Below are positions 36,072 through 50,500 of a stretch of 64,000 bases of DNA, in pieces. Origin of the DNA: Prochilodus magdalenae (Eukaryota; Chordata; Actinopteri; Characiformes; Prochilodontidae); NCBI GenBank assembly GCA_024036415.1, contig JAMWET010003461.1, positions 224,501 through 288,500 of the forward strand, given 5' to 3'. The notes under the pieces were generated by a model. It was not told the DNA's origin. It saw nothing but the letters and a program-made list of their open reading frames with translations, and ran no database searches. Every line of letters begins with the position of its first letter. Positions within the stretch are counted from its first letter, which is position 1. A program made the translations under genes and the position numbers.

Positions 36072-37844
36072 GTAAGTACGTTTAATATAAGCCCTTAACG
36101 GTAGCAGCCACATGGAACAGGCAGAGCTGGAAACCCCCACTGCACCCCCACCTACCTCCCTTTGTAAAGCTCAGGAGAAAGGCAGAAGTGGGCCAATAAG
36201 CAAACCCTGCTATGGAACTGCAGTGTGCCTCCTCCCTGCCTGCTCTGCTCCAACACATGAAAGCTGCCAGACTCTGATTGATCCGCACAAGCAGGGAAAG
36301 ATGCAAGGGGGCTACCCCTGCAGATACAGCGGCTGCTGGAGCTTTCATCACCATCCTCATACCTTATGCCAACAAGCCGCTGCAGAAAAACTTGCTGAAT
36401 GTAGAAGAAACGCTGTCTGAAAAACAGGCCTTATTGAGATGAGATAGTCAGAATAGAGGATAAAAGAGGTTGAATCGCTATAACAAATCAAAGGATTGCA
36501 GTAGTACGAAGCTGCTTCATCTTACCTGCTGTGGAACAGCGGGCGGCTAATGAACTGTTTAATGAAATGTCAATGTGAGATCTGATTTTTGCCATGTGTG
36601 AATGTTTTGCCTGCATGGACTGCATCTAATGGGTTTGCTCCACTTTCTCACACTGAATAAAGGCTTTTGGACAGCATTATCAAGAAGCAACAGGATTAAG
36701 ATCACACTGTAACTTGAGGAGGCTGATTGGGCTGTAAGTAACTGCAGGGTGTGAGTAACGGGATTGAGACGAGGTGGTACGGTGCAGTGAGCGTCTCATT
36801 CCATGTGTGGAAAATGGGTCCCAAAGCAGATGTTAATGATTGGCTAAAAGGAGTGTAATTTGGGTGTGCCAAAGACCATAGTGTGAAGGAAGTAGCTGAA
36901 CCTGCAGGTGTATTTTTTGTAATGCAGTGTATGTAACTAATAGGACAATAGACAATATCATTTGTTAATTAACTACATAGCTCAATACACCCGTATAATG
37001 CAGGTTTGCATATCTATTACAGTGCGCTATGGAATCGTAAGCGTGCTGAGCACATTCACTGCTGTGTGTTCAGACACCTCCACAAAATGGCAAAACTTTC
37101 AAGACCCTGTGTTGTACAGTCAACGGCACATACTGTAGCTATTGTGAATCTTGAGCCTCATTGAGTGATGTTCACAGGGGATTTGCAGATCCACTGTTAG
37201 ATGAGTGTAGCAGTTAGTTGTGTGTACATATTACTGTCTTTGATGGCCTGTGTTTCATAAGGTCCTGGCAGGAACAACATCAGAATTTAATCTGTTTGGT
37301 CCTGTTAGTAAGACAGTGACTCATGTAATCGCAGTGTATGACAAGTCATTGAACCATCCATCATGATCCCCCTCAAATTAAATAAAGTGGTTCTGTACTG
37401 CTCCCCCACCCTCATCCCTTCTCTTCCTCCCACTTGGAATTTATGCCTTTGTTTTGGTGGTTGTTGTTGTTTTGGGGTTTTTTTTCCTCTTCGCTTCTTA
37501 GCTCCGTTGTTAAGCTGCATCATGCCAAACAAGGCGGCAAAAGAAGCTTTCGAGAGGAATTTGTGGAGAGTTATGCAGGGATGTCAGATGGGGCTGTGGG
37601 AATCAAAAATAGAAGAATATAGACAGAGCACAACAAGAGGGCATATATAATAAAGTGCCAGGCTCTTCAGGGAGCTGCCAAACAAGAACCTCTTTTGGTT
37701 TTCCCAAAAGAACCCTAGTTCCTAAACTGGTTCTGTTCAGGCTTCGTAGAACCCTGGTGCTATTCAGGGTACCAGCCTGAAATCTACCAGCTTTTTGGAA
37801 ACCAAGGGACATCTTGTGTCATTAACATAAACAAAGGGGGATTG
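36072..37844. other. Non-coding stretch
   Basis: An open frame of 102 codons at 36112-36420 (plus) follows the candidate exon but has no recognisable domain. The stretch 36080-36420 is comparatively GC-rich and might be conserved. Nothing else is recognised. Confidence 0.35.
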
Positions 37845-37995
37845 ATACTTTTTACTTTTACTCACTACAAAACATACTTGTTACTGGAGTTTTTCATGAA
37901 ACACAAATTGGAATCCTTCTGGCTGTGAAAGGGGTTGCGGAGTGAACCTGAGATTGGCTACTTTTACCGCTATAAGGACCCCAGCAGTGAGCAGG
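37845..37995 (-). repeat. Dispersed repeat, copy 2 (inverted relative at 20796)
   Basis: The reverse complement reads, in order, CTCACTGCTGGGGTCC, AAAGTAGCCAATCTCAGG, TTCACTCC, GGATTCCAATTTGTG and GTAGTGAGTAAAAGTAAAAA, matching 20796-21018. This copy lacks about 70 bp of the middle of copy 1. Confidence 0.7.
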
Positions 37996-40900
37996 TGAGG
38001 AGAATAAACAGAACCCCAAAGAATGTGACTACACTGATTCTGTGTGTTATACGGACGATGCATCTAAAAGAAACTGACTACTGACCACCCACTCTGACAC
38101 ATTTACTTAGTACAGATTCCATTTAAGAGTTCTTGTAAAAGAAATCAAACATGTAAACGTGTCTGAGTGCGCCATATGACTGGAAGGATTATGCATGAAG
38201 CTCTCGTATGAATCACTATGTACACTCATTTTCATAAACATGCGGCTCTTACCCTTAATAAAACATTTAATGTATAAAAAATGAAAAATGTAAAAAAATG
38301 TAAGGACGTTTTAGAGTTACTGTTACTGGTAGTTTTACTTAAGGGACTTGTATACTATTGCCACCTCTGCATAGATGATTTTCTTCAACTGACCACCAGG
38401 TGTCGCCATTGTTGTCTTCTTTTTCCTCAACCACGCCCACATATGTCGTCACAGCTCATGCTGAGGAAGCTACAATTTTTTGAGAACTTTTTTTTTTTTT
38501 TTCTGAGAACGAATTTTTCATGTTCCGAACTCATTTATTTTTGTGGAAATGCGCAGAATGGTTCAAAATTAGAGGCACAAACCAGAACGGAACCCGTTCC
38601 ACGTTGGTGTAAAAGGCCTACAGATGGATGTTTCCTTCAAATTATAGAAACGAGCGTGAACAACCTTAGTCAAAGTAGAAAGTGTCTCCACATTAAGATC
38701 TACTCCAATTAAAACTCTCTTCTAGACCAAAAAAACATTTAGGCTTGTTAGTGTTAGGACTTGTTAGTTATCTTGGCATGTCAGTAGCATTACGTTCAGG
38801 TAAAAGACTGTCACTGCAGCAAATAACACCATCACTGATGCTTCTGGGGTGGAAGAGTTCAGGAAGCTGCTGTGTGTGACAGAGAGTGGGAGGATGTTTT
38901 TTCTTCAGTATGTTATTTATTTCCTACACCTGGGACAAGAGCCCTGTCATTAGCGTCCTCTACAGTGAGCCGGGTATCCAGAGGCGCACCACACAGCTTT
39001 GTTTTCTGCACCGTAATCACCACCACCCACCACCTTAACAAGAGCAGACGCCGTTCTCTCACACCTGCCGAAGAGCTGACAAAACATGTCTTAATGACTC
39101 TGCTCTGGGAGGAAGCAGCGTTAAGAGACAACAGACAAGAAACCAAGCCTGTATCTGAATGTCATGGCTCTCTAGGGAAAAAAGACATACAGCAATGCGC
39201 CATGGTTTCTCCATACTCCAAATCAGGCCAGAGTTAGTCTTTAGGATTCTTCATCTGGTTTTATAACCGTAAGTGTGCTGTTTTAGGCCGGCAGCTTGCA
39301 CAGTGCTAATTGGTAGAGTACAAGCTTGGAAAGCTGTATTTACGCTGGTGCAGACAAATAAGAAGAGTTTGGTATATAGAACTGACAAACTAAGAGCCTC
39401 AAACACTGTTGTTTCCACCTTCAAATACAAATCCTACATTTACAAAAGAGGGCAGTCAAACAAGCTGATTCCAAAATCCTAAACTGCTACATGCTAATTT
39501 ACATACACCAGCTCACCCTCCAGCCCAGTGAAATGACAACGGCCAACAGACAAATCTATGGTTCCAGTCTGTGAAGGGTATATCGGTACATCTGTCATGT
39601 TAATCTTTAAATAAGGCTGAAGTTCACTTCCTATTTGCTTCCTAATCAAAAGCCGCAGCTTGTACAGTTGCCAGAATGTAACTTCCATGTCTGAGATTGG
39701 AAATTCCAAGTTGATAAATATTAGTTGAACCCAGTAAAAGGTAGCCGTTCCGTTGCAAAACTAAAAACACAAACTTAGCCAAAATCAGCTATGATTATAA
39801 CTGTGACTTTTCCTGAAACTATTCAGATAAACTATAGATTTAGAAGATGGATGAATAATTATGTTGCGGGGTTAATGTAGCTTAATAATGAGACACCCAC
39901 ATCCAATCAGATATGACGCAAACTAAATTCATAAAAGTAAACAAAAGCATCAGTTACGGCAGAGACATTCAACACAAATGATTGAACCCATCTGTTATTG
40001 AAAGCTTTAGTCTGCATGTTTGAGTAGGAGAACTACCAAACTGTGCTGAACACTGGCCCTCCAGGACTGGAGTCAGAGTCTCAGAATGCAAAATGCAAAA
40101 GGCTTTTAACAATTAGGAGTAGAATTGGAGGAAAACTGTATACATTGGATTTCTTATGTCTTACTACCATAGGGGAGGCCAACTCATGCATGACACATGG
40201 CCACCCTTCTGGCCACCCCAGTTATGCAGTCCAATAAAGTTTTTTTTGTTTTGTTTTGTTATAATTTATATTGCATGAGAATTAAGATTAATTACTAGAT
40301 AATAGAAATAAGTTATTTAAAAATATACGCCTATTAAAGCACAGAAAAGCTTTTTCATTACCTACTCTTTAATTTCAAGTGTTGTGCCACCCCACTAAAC
40401 TCTAACATGGCCACCCCATTGTTACCACACCCATCTCCTATTATTTTACTGAGTAAGAATTTCAGTAACTGTTGATTTAGGAGGTTTGTAACACCTAGAC
40501 TTGAACATTTTGTAAGTCATGCTTACCTTCAGTTCATCAGAAGTTTAATGAACTTGTGGAACAAGGCAGCAGGGAGATGAGCGGGTTCATGCCTCGAATC
40601 ATTTTCTCCCCGTTTTACAATTAAACACAGCAATAGGCACTGAACTGGAGCTTATCAAAGTTTGTGCTGGCAAATGCCGGCATGGATAGAACACAGTAAA
40701 GCAGCCCTGAAAATGCTGACACACATACACGTGTGCCTGATAGTTTTGCTGCGAGCCCCAGCGGATTCCAGGCCTTCATTAGTATTCCTCTCCAGTTTTC
40801 TCTGCGAGCAGCTTGCCTTATCAAAAATTTCTAAATTAAATATCACTTCATGGAGAAGGCAGGCAGCGAGAAGTGCGCTTTTCTCTCATGCAGAGGAGAA

Positions 40901-43604
40901 AGCAATAACATCTGCATGCCTTTGCCATGGGGCATCAGCTACGATTTGGGTGATATGCCGCAAAATCAAAATTACAAAGTGCCAGCTTAGTTGATTGTAT
41001 TTTCATCATTAGCTTTGCAACTTTGATGGCGGATTAATTACAGATAATGTTTAGGTAAGGAGATTGGTGTTATTGCTCTAGAAGACCAGAGCTTATATTG
41101 CAATTACTGTATGACAGTGACCCATTCAGTTGAAAGTAGGTTTTTAAGCAAGATTATTTTTTACTTAAATGTTTGTACCAGCAGATAAAACCATATTTGA
41201 ATAAATGAATGAAACTGTTCTTATTACGAGTGTTATCAATAAATCTGAGTCAAATTTAGGAGCAGGTCTAAGTTCTCTTGCCATATATTGTCATTCTTAC
41301 GAGCCCTATAAAACTGTCACCCCTTTGACCCCATTAATAACTATGCTAATTAAAGTTTCCATTTTTAATTGGCCTCAGAATGTTTAATCATTCATGGAGT
41401 TAACAGCACCATTAGATTTTTAACTAAATTCTCCTACACAGAGATTTGATGTTGTGTTTAAATATGCTGGCAAATGCAAAACTGGATTTACAATAGTAGA
41501 GTTACTGTACATATGGACAGTTTTATACATCAAGCACTGACAAATCTCAAATCCTAAAACGAGCCAATTCCAATATCCTAAAACTCTTGACTTAATATTT
41601 GTACCGCCAATTGTACATACAAAGACAGCGAGAGGAATCTCGCTGCTACAGAGCACACATTTCTCACACCCTGGACAGAGCTGAGCTGCTTCACTCAGCC
41701 TTTAACACAGAAAAGACTGACGAGTGGAGCAGTTCCACCTTTATTAGCATCAGGCTCCAACAGAAACCTGTAAGTAGCAGCTGCTTTTTGATGGTTGAAG
41801 CGGATCACTCTAAACTGCACATTTAATGAAAGTGAATGTGAGTAACAACTTTAATTCACTTTGTGTTGATGTTGCAATTAAAAGCAAGGAGCTAGAATAG
41901 GTATTGTTAGATAGTAGCAAGATCCAAGTAACTTATTTACAAGGAGGTTCTTTTTATTTTCCTGACTGTGTCTATTGTGATATGTTGCTTCTGTGTGATC
42001 ATTGTGGTGTCTCACTGCAGGTCGTTTTATTTCAGGGAAAAATCGTAGGCTATAAATGGGCATGTAAACCCAAATTTTCCCCCTCACCAAAGTTGCATAT
42101 ATACTATGTGTATAAATGCACATATGGCTTTTTTAAATACCTCACTAAAAGACAAGAACACGCAGCATCACTGATGCCAAGCGCTGCTCTTATGTGAGGG
42201 AGTAAATGAATAAGGGAGTTCATGTGCTCAAAAGTAATTGTGGAAAATGTGTGTTGGCATGTCCAAAAGTCCATCATTTCAGCTATAGTAAGATTTATCC
42301 AGCAATACTTTAAGCCCAACTGAACAATAGCACACTACTAAACATTAATCTAAGAATTCTGTATTTTAAATGGTCTGATGTGATGAATTGTGTTCAGTAT
42401 GACCAGGGATATAAAATAAGTAGGCCAAAAAAAGTCAATTCTGATTTCAAGCATGACTGCAGACGTTAATGACGCCTGAACAGTACTTTGATATGGAATG
42501 ACTTGTGATGCTCGCCGTTGTAATGGAAGTCATTACCGTTTCCATCTGTCTGATAAAATATTCTCAAAACTATGAATGTTTTTCCACATTACATTACATT
42601 GGATTATATCAGGCCTAGGAACGACTAAGAGGGAAATGGAAATGTAAATTCTCAAGTGTAATTAAAACAAAAAGAAGTCATCTATGAAATGTAATTAAAA
42701 CAGTACATTTTTTCCCATTACTGTTCTGACTTCACCGTCTATGGCTCTGTGATAGGCGCTGCTCGGCGTTCTGTGCTGTGCAATGCTACATCTTAACAAG
42801 GTCTTTAACGTCAGCTGTCCTGCTCCTTCAGCTCCACCTTACTGGAGAGCCACCAGCCTTGAAAAGTGTGTGTTACAGGTGAAATTGCTGCCATTAGAAG
42901 AGCAAGTCACTGGGACTTTAGAGCAAGTAGTGAGAGCTTTACAACGTGTTCCTCTAAAGTGGCTCACAGACACACTGTACTTTGTTTGTGGGGCCTTGTC
43001 TGAGAGCTGTGTGGATATGAGAGATATTTGTCAGTAAACTAATTCAGCAGGACGTGTGGAAACAACAGCTGGCTGCGGAGGTGAAACAATTTAATAGAAC
43101 CCCAGGAGTTCCCACCACAGAGCAATGGTTTCCATAACAACGTAGGAGGAAACATACAACATATGATACATCTTGTTTTGTTTTGGAAGTTAAACAGCTA
43201 AAGGCTAGACGTGTGCCGTTTGTTTAACCTCAAGTCTTACATATAAAATCAGCGCTGAATGTTTTGAACGTTTGACCTGTTCACATCTCACAAAAACCAC
43301 TTAAGGCTAATATATGCTCAAGGTTAAATACAGATACGGATAAAATGTTTGTCCATACGAAGCAGTACTACAAGAAATTGTAGGGGGCAGTGTAGACAAT
43401 AAACGTGACATGACTGTAGACGCTGGGAACAATTCTCCACCCTTATATAGCGATATCTCTTTCATAGTAGGCACATTATGTAGCCGTGTTTGTTGTTGTC
43501 TGACTCTTGACTGCCCTCTATTGGATATTGCCTAAAGTTCCCAACAGATAACCTATGGGTCGGCTACAGCCTTGCAATTACTACATCCTGTCTCTAATAG
43601 ATGT
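37996..43604. other. Long non-coding stretch, possible conserved elements
   Basis: No gene is recognised over 5.6 kb. Open frames at 38281-38712 (143 codons), 38872-39237 (121 codons), 40662-40994 and 42783-43037 lack recognisable domains. The interval 40560-41060 is repeat-free and of high complexity, and it ends in AT-core words such as GGATTAATTAC, so it is a candidate conserved element. A short TTTTG run lies at 40238-40259. Confidence 0.4.
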
Positions 43605-43905
43605 TCTTCTGTCTTTCTGTCTTTTTCTCCTCAACCGGGATCAACCTGAAGAGGATGGGTTCCCCCCTCGAGCCTGGTTCCTCTCCAGGTTTCTTCCTTA
43701 CTCAAGGGAGTTTTTCTTTGCCACTGTTGCCTCTGGCTTTGCTCACGGGGGGCTTGGACATGGTTTCCTTTCCTATGTCTATACACAGACTCTGTGTTTT
43801 TCTCTTCCTATATATAAACATGCTTTTCTGTGGAGCCGCTTTGAGACAACATTAGTTGTAAAAAGCTCTATACAAATAAATATTGATTGTTTGATTGAAA
43901 TCGTC
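43605..43905 (+). repeat. Retrotransposon-like 3' end repeat
   Basis: The order GGTTCCTCTCCAGGTTTCTT, CTCAAGGGAGTTTTTCTTTG, CCGCTTTGAGACAAC and AAAAAGCTCTATACAAATAA followed by TTGATTGTTTGATTG is that of a dispersed retroposon 3' end common in fish genomes. AATAAA and a short tandem tail support a LINE or SINE origin. The exact family is uncertain. No coding sequence. Confidence 0.6.
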
Positions 43906-44689
43906 TGGTAAATATATGATGTGTGTAGTAGTGTAGCTGTTGCTTCTTGTGAGTGCTGCAAAATGAAAATGCTTCTGTATTGATATGAAATATGTAGCTA
44001 TTAAGCACCTTAAACTCTCCATCCTCAGTCATTAACGCTGCATTCAGCTCCATGTCTCTAATAAAGGCCAGACTGAGTACACGCCGGCAAAGTGGGGTGC
44101 ATTATTATTGCTAGTTCACGACACTCACACAGATTATAGATTACGTCTGTACAAACTGCTATGGTTTAGAATCGATAGTGACTGTAAGGTTAGCTATACC
44201 ATTAACTTAGATTTAGTTCTAGACACAGCAGTCATCCATGCAGCTGCGGAAATTGAAAGCTGGTTCTGGCAGGAAGACTCTACTGTTATTTCACTCTTTC
44301 ATTCTGTACTCTGATCAAACACTGTCCGTCTTTAAAGTGACTCAGTTTACAGTGAAAAAGGCTGTTATCTCGGGAGGTAAAAAGATCTCAGGTCTAGTTG
44401 ATGTGTCTTATATTTCTTTTTCTTTTTTTTGGAAATTGTTGTTAGCCTATTATAATATTATTTTATTTTATTTTTTATTTTTTTATTTATAGATGTTTTG
44501 CATGTGTAATGTAAGATATTTTACTAAGTAAAATTACCATACTCTACTGGCAGAAAATCTGTTTTAATAATAAGCTTTACTTTGGGTGTTAAAATTGTTT
44601 TATATTAAAATGTAAAGATGCGCCCCCAAATTAACTAATGTTTACCTGTAAAATAGGCTTATTTATGTGTCTGAAACTACACTGCTACA
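43906..44689. other. Non-coding stretch
   Basis: AT-rich, with a T/A-rich run near 44440-44490. No gene is recognised. Confidence 0.45.
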
Positions 44690-45610
44690 AACCATAGATG
44701 ATACTACACACATACCATACAATACTACATACCATAGATTATACTACATACATACTATACTACATACCATAGATTATATTACATACGTACTATACTACAT
44801 ACCATAGATTATACTACATACTATACTACATACCATAGATTATACTACATACTATACTACATACCATATATTATAGTACATACATACCATATGATACTAC
44901 ATACCATAGACTATACTACATGCATACCATACTATACTACATACTATAGATTATACTACATACATACGATACTACATACCATAGACTATACTACATACAT
45001 ACCATACTATACTACATACATACCATACTATACGACATACTATAGATTATACTACATATATACTATACTACATACATACCATACAATACTACATACCGTA
45101 GATTACTACATACTACTATTACTACATATGTACTACATACATATTATATGATACTACACATGATAGATTATACTACACACATACTATAGATAATACTACA
45201 TACCATACTATACTAGATATCACAGATTATACTACCTATATAGACCATACTATACTACATACTATAGATTATACTACATACATACTATACTACATACCGT
45301 AGACTATACTACACACATACCATACTATACAACACACCATAAATTATACTACATACATAACATACAATACTACATACTATAGATTATACTACATACATAT
45401 CATACAATACTACATACCGTAGATTATACTACATACATACCATATGATACTACATATGATAGATTATACTACACACATACTATAGATAATACTACATACC
45501 ATACTATACTAGATACCACAGATTATACTACCTATATAGACCATACTATACACATACCATAGATTATACTACATACATATCATACTATTCAACATACCAT
45601 AGACTGTGCT
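44690..45610. repeat. Complex tandem array, ACTAC/CATACCATAG type
   Basis: About 920 bp built of shuffled short units: ATACTACATA, CATACCATAGATTAT and CATACTATACTACATAC. The higher-order period is variable, roughly 20-40 bp. The plus strand is very poor in G, which occurs almost only in the ATAG word. Tyr/Thr/Ile-rich open frames here come from the repeat. Confidence 0.93.
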
Positions 45611-47523
45611 ATAGTCTCATATTTTAATGATATTCTTGGAATCTAATCTAATCTATATGTATTAGTAATCTTGTAGAAGATATTGCCTGTTATGTATGAG
45701 ATGGTCTTTAGAAGTTGCTTTAAATGTAAGCAAGATTTTGTATTTATTTGATGTGTATTTAAATGCTATTTTCTGTATATGAATGCATTATTATTCTGAT
45801 GGTACCTGGGACAACTAGACATGTAGAAAAAAAAGAAGTCCAAGCTGCAGCAGTTCTCCAGCGTTTGAAATCCCATCACAGCGCCTGGGCCTGCTGCCTC
45901 AGCGCCTTGGGTGGAATTTAGAGGTAGGACGACAATTTCAATGGCAGCTTATTCAGCTGTAACAATCCAATGAGGAATTCCTTCTCAGGTGGTGGCGGGA
46001 CTGTGCGGTCTGCCTGTGAGCACAGGGGATTTTCTAACCCCTATTTATTTTCTTTAAGCTTCACTGGCTCAAACAAAATCACTTTTCAAGTTGGGGTTTG
46101 CGCTCAGTTTTGCATGTGAAATGAATTGAAGATGTTTGAGCATATTTCTTAATGAACATGGATGCTTATGCAAAATTTAATCACATCAAAATAATCATAG
46201 AAATTATGATTAACATATTGAGACTTGTTGAAAAAGGCATTACTCATTAATGAGAGACGTGATTTTCTGATACTATATAGGTCATTCTCACAAAACAGCC
46301 TCAAACTACTTCCATTAATATTTCAAAGTCATAGTAATCATGCATACAAAAAATATGCCTATAATTTTGTTGAACTATTGAAACAAAAAAAAGGTCAAAA
46401 TGTGTCCCCATCCCTCCTTCCCATTAGTTTTTACCGTTAATGGTAATGTTTTCCTTGTAAACCCTAAAGAAAATATTGGCTTGCTGTAATGATTAATCAA
46501 AATACTATACCATGCATGCCATTTATGAAATATATATGAATTTTTCCAGCGAGTCAGATCTCAAAGAATAGAATTTTGCTTTGAGTTACTTCTAATTATG
46601 TTAATTATATTAAAATAAATGACAGAAACATCAATTGTTTGCTACTGAAACTTCCAATATTGTGACTGACATGACAGTGACAGTTTTAGCTCATTGCCAC
46701 ATACCAGTGCATGACAGGCAAACATAAGCTTTGAACAGTTGTACAAACATCAAAAATTTGTTTCTGTGGTGAGAATTTGAAATGTTACGCACTGATTTTC
46801 AGACTTTTAAATTAATAAGAAATCAAAACCTAACAAGCCAACTATCTTTTTTTCACAAGACTAAATTAAGGGGTTAGTGTTTTGGACAGACACCTCCTAA
46901 TAGAAAATACCCTATAAATAATGATTTTCTATATATTTAGTTGTTACTATCTCAAGTCATACTGGTATCTCTTGGTTTTAAATAGACAACACAGTCCTTG
47001 TAAATATAGAGTGGTCCATATAGAAAAAAAGAGAAAATATTAATTTCTAGTCATTTTAATTGTTCAGGTAGGATCCCAGCATTAGTAATTAGTAATGAGA
47101 ATAACCCACTTGACTAATAATCAGGTTTTATAATATAACAGCACTATATATAAGACTTCAACAAATTTCCTGCTAGCAAAAGCAGTTTCATGCAAGGCTG
47201 TTGCTGAAGAACAAAAAGAGAGTATCAGTTCTATAGATAATACTGCATGAAGAAAGAAGATGAGCTTACAGAAATGAATATATTGTATAGTAATATGTCT
47301 CTCCGGGTGGTCTGAAAATAACCGGCTTGTGTGGGAGGGAAATTATGGCGATTATCTGCAGCAAGGGTTCCCCTATCATTGTCTTGTCAAAGTCATTGTG
47401 CTAGAAGTTATGTAAGGCATTACCATTCAATTACACAAAATCTCATGCTATTATACTTTGCTCGCTTCCTCGCCAACTTTTGAAGGACGTTTATGTTATG
47501 ATATCACCCAAAGCTGAGCCCTT
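45611..47523. other. 3' flank of the LRR gene, non-coding
   Basis: No further gene is seen. The part just below 47524 should include the 3' UTR of the leucine-rich-repeat gene. I could not settle its polyadenylation site; an ATTAAA-type signal (minus strand, near 47056) is one possibility. The stretches 45830-46030 and 47280-47480 are of higher complexity and may be conserved. Confidence 0.4.
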
Positions 47524-50500
47524 CTAGGCCAGACAGGGAAGGTCCTCAGACTTCAGCTGGTGGACAGGCTTGTCACGGAGTTCCTCTGGGCTTACGCACC
47601 GGAGCCTTTGCAGAGGAGCATGATTAGCCTGGGTCTGGGCTATGTAGAACACCAGTGAGTTGATGTTGCAGTCACATGTCCACGGGTTGTCGTGCAGGTA
47701 CACAGCTTTCAGTCCTGAGAAGAGTTAGATAAGGGTTGCAGTTATGAGAGTATGTGTGAGTTTTGTCTGAAAGAACAAGCCAAGAGACTTTCTACCAAGG
47801 TCATGGTTTTGCTTGTTTCATCTTGTTTCTCCTTTCAGGAGTTTCCTCAGAGTTTTGACCACTCCAGAACTTGCCAAAGGCCATTTCCTTTTTCATCTCT
47901 GGTACTGGAACATTACACAGTATTTAAACATTTGCTGCTAGGAGGCCTGTAAGGCCAGTGTCTTCTTCTTTGGGCAACAAAATAGAAAATAATCGGGATA
48001 AACTGTTAAACTGGGTTTGGGGAGTTATTTCCTCTTACCATGTGTTTGTTTGTTTGTTTGTTAATTTATTTATATTTTCCACAAAGGTTATTCTACTGTC
48101 ATAACAATAATGCTAAATATGGGAATGTTTATATAATACAATAATAAAAATGAGCAACATCTGACTGATCTAATAAATATGCTTTCAAACCTGGACTAAT
48201 AACAATCTAAAAACATAAATCTGGATTAATCACAACCTTGCTATCTAAACCTGGACCATTCAAAATCTGAGTATCTAAACCTGTATGAATCAAAACCTGA
48301 GTATCTAAACCTGGAATAATCCCAATCTGAGTATCTAAACCTGGAATAATCCCAATATGAGTATCTAAACCTGGATTAATCCAATCTAAGTATCTAAACC
48401 TGTATGAATCAAAGCCTAAAGCTCACATTTCGATGATCTAAACCTGGACTAATTACATTCCGAGTATCTAACCCTAAAATATTATAAGACCTGAGTATCT
48501 TGTTAGGCTATGTGAAGCTGAAACTGTTCAAGTTGAACCCTGAGACCCAAAATCCACTACTAACCATGATATCTAATTAATATCTAATACATGTGGTGTT
48601 AATGTAGGATATGAATTCACCCAGCCTGTTCAATGGTTCGGTTACGGGTCAGAGGTGAATGAATTAAGTGTGTTGTGACTTGGGTTAGATGTAAAGGGGT
48701 CTGCAGCGTATTAAAGCTTTCACTGCACACTATAATGTAAGTGGAATCTTACCCTGCATGTTGGCCAACATATTGCCGTCGATAGTGTGCAGCCGATTCC
48801 CGCTCAGGGCCACCTGGCTAAGCTTGGGTGTGTGACGGAATATGTCAGCTGGCAGTTTCTCAATCTCGTTGTTCCTCACGTAGAACTCCTGTAGGTTCAA
48901 CAGCCCCTCCAACATTGATGACGTCAGCGTAGATAGAAGGTTGTTATCCAGCACCAGCATCTCCAGGTTGCTCAGAGGCTTGAAGGTCCCAGCTTGGATG
49001 TTCCTCAGGCTATTGTTATCCAGGTTGAGGAAAAGAAGCTCTTCGAGCCCTTCAAAGGCTTTTGGGGAGATCCTCTGAATGCGGTTCAAGGCAAGGTCCA
49101 GCACCTTAAGAGCAATGAGGGGTTTGAAGGCGTTGGGGGGAAGCATGGTGAGGGAGTTCATGGGCAGGTCTAGATCTGAGAGGTTTCTCATGCCAATGAA
49201 CACATCAGGCTTGACAGTAGTAATCTGATTCTGGCCCAGCATGAGGAAGCGAAGGTTGAGGAGGTCTTTGAAGCCTTTCGGGGGGAGACTGGTTATCTGG
49301 TTTCCATATAGGTTCAGAAGCATCAATCTGCTGGTACCAGAAAAGGCCTGGGGGTTTATTGTTTTGATTGAATTGCGCTCCAAGTTTACACTTTCAATTT
49401 TGGGGAGAGACGTTAGGATGTTGGCTGGCAGTTCTTGGATTAAGTTCTCACCTTACAAATAAAGAAAAGAAGAGGTGGTTTTTTTTTTTTGCTCCATCAT
49501 TGCATTACTGTGTCTAACCCAATCAGACCAGCTGTCCTCCCAGCAGGATGAAATTCTACATCATCTCTAAAGCACCACAGAGTTAAACGTGAGGCATTGT
49601 GCCAAACAGCAAGCCCCAGTTTGTTACCAGTTCTGTAAAAGGTCATATGTGTTGTTTGGTAGATACAGTTACTAATCCTTCAGTGTGTACTTAAGTGACA
49701 TTTGATTTTTATTATTAGATGTTAGTTTGATGTTATTTGTTTATTCCATGTGACTGTCTGTATTAACTTTCATTTTACCTTGATGGTTTTTACTGCATAG
49801 CCAACAATAAATATTGAATGAAGGAAAAAATTAATTCAATAATTCAATAATTTATATGCTGTACACTACAGCTGTTGATTGCATGTTTCTCCAATACATT
49901 ACACAACATCATAACAAGCAGCAACTCAATCTGCAAATGCTGCTAGATCAGTGTTTTAAAACCTTGATCCTGATGTAGCCATTTTAACTTAACTATGGGC
50001 CATTACTGAGCTGATCAGTTGGATCCGTTGATCTCACCACTGGATGCATCAGGGTATAAGGATTTGACTTACCTAACAGAGCTGACTCGTTCACAGTGTA
50101 CATTTTATTTTACAGCCACACTTTCTGTGCTGTGGCTTCCTGTGATCCACTCAGCGCAACACACACTAACATGTCACTACTGTGTCAGTGTCACTGCAGT
50201 ACCTGTTCTGTGGTGGTCTTGCGAGGGTCCTGTTTACTGATTAAAGGGGTAGAGAAAGCCAACAGATGGACTACAATCTGTATTTGTAGAACTACAAAAT
50301 GCACAAGTGTAGTAAGTGGACCTGATAAAATGAGTGGATTATGAGGGTAGGTGTACATAATAAAGCTGCTCAGTAAATGGTGCTGAGTTGGTGCCACATG
50401 CAGCGACAATTTAAATAACGATTTGAATTCAGTGTGTGGGTGTGTATTTGTGTACATGATTTACGTATTACGTATTACGTATTACGTGACATGTCTCATT

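Noticed and set aside
38281..38712. 143-codon plus-strand open frame
   Set aside because: Low-complexity (runs of Phe from poly-T), no recognisable domain or splice support.
39869..39884. Short match to the start of mitochondrial tRNA-Phe (GTTAATGTAGCTTAA)
   Set aside because: Only about 15 bases match, and the following sequence cannot fold as the tRNA or continue into 12S rRNA; no nuclear mitochondrial insert is supported.
44690..45610. CRISPR-like array
   Set aside because: Units are variable in length and directly shuffled, with no unique spacers between constant repeats, and the genome is vertebrate.
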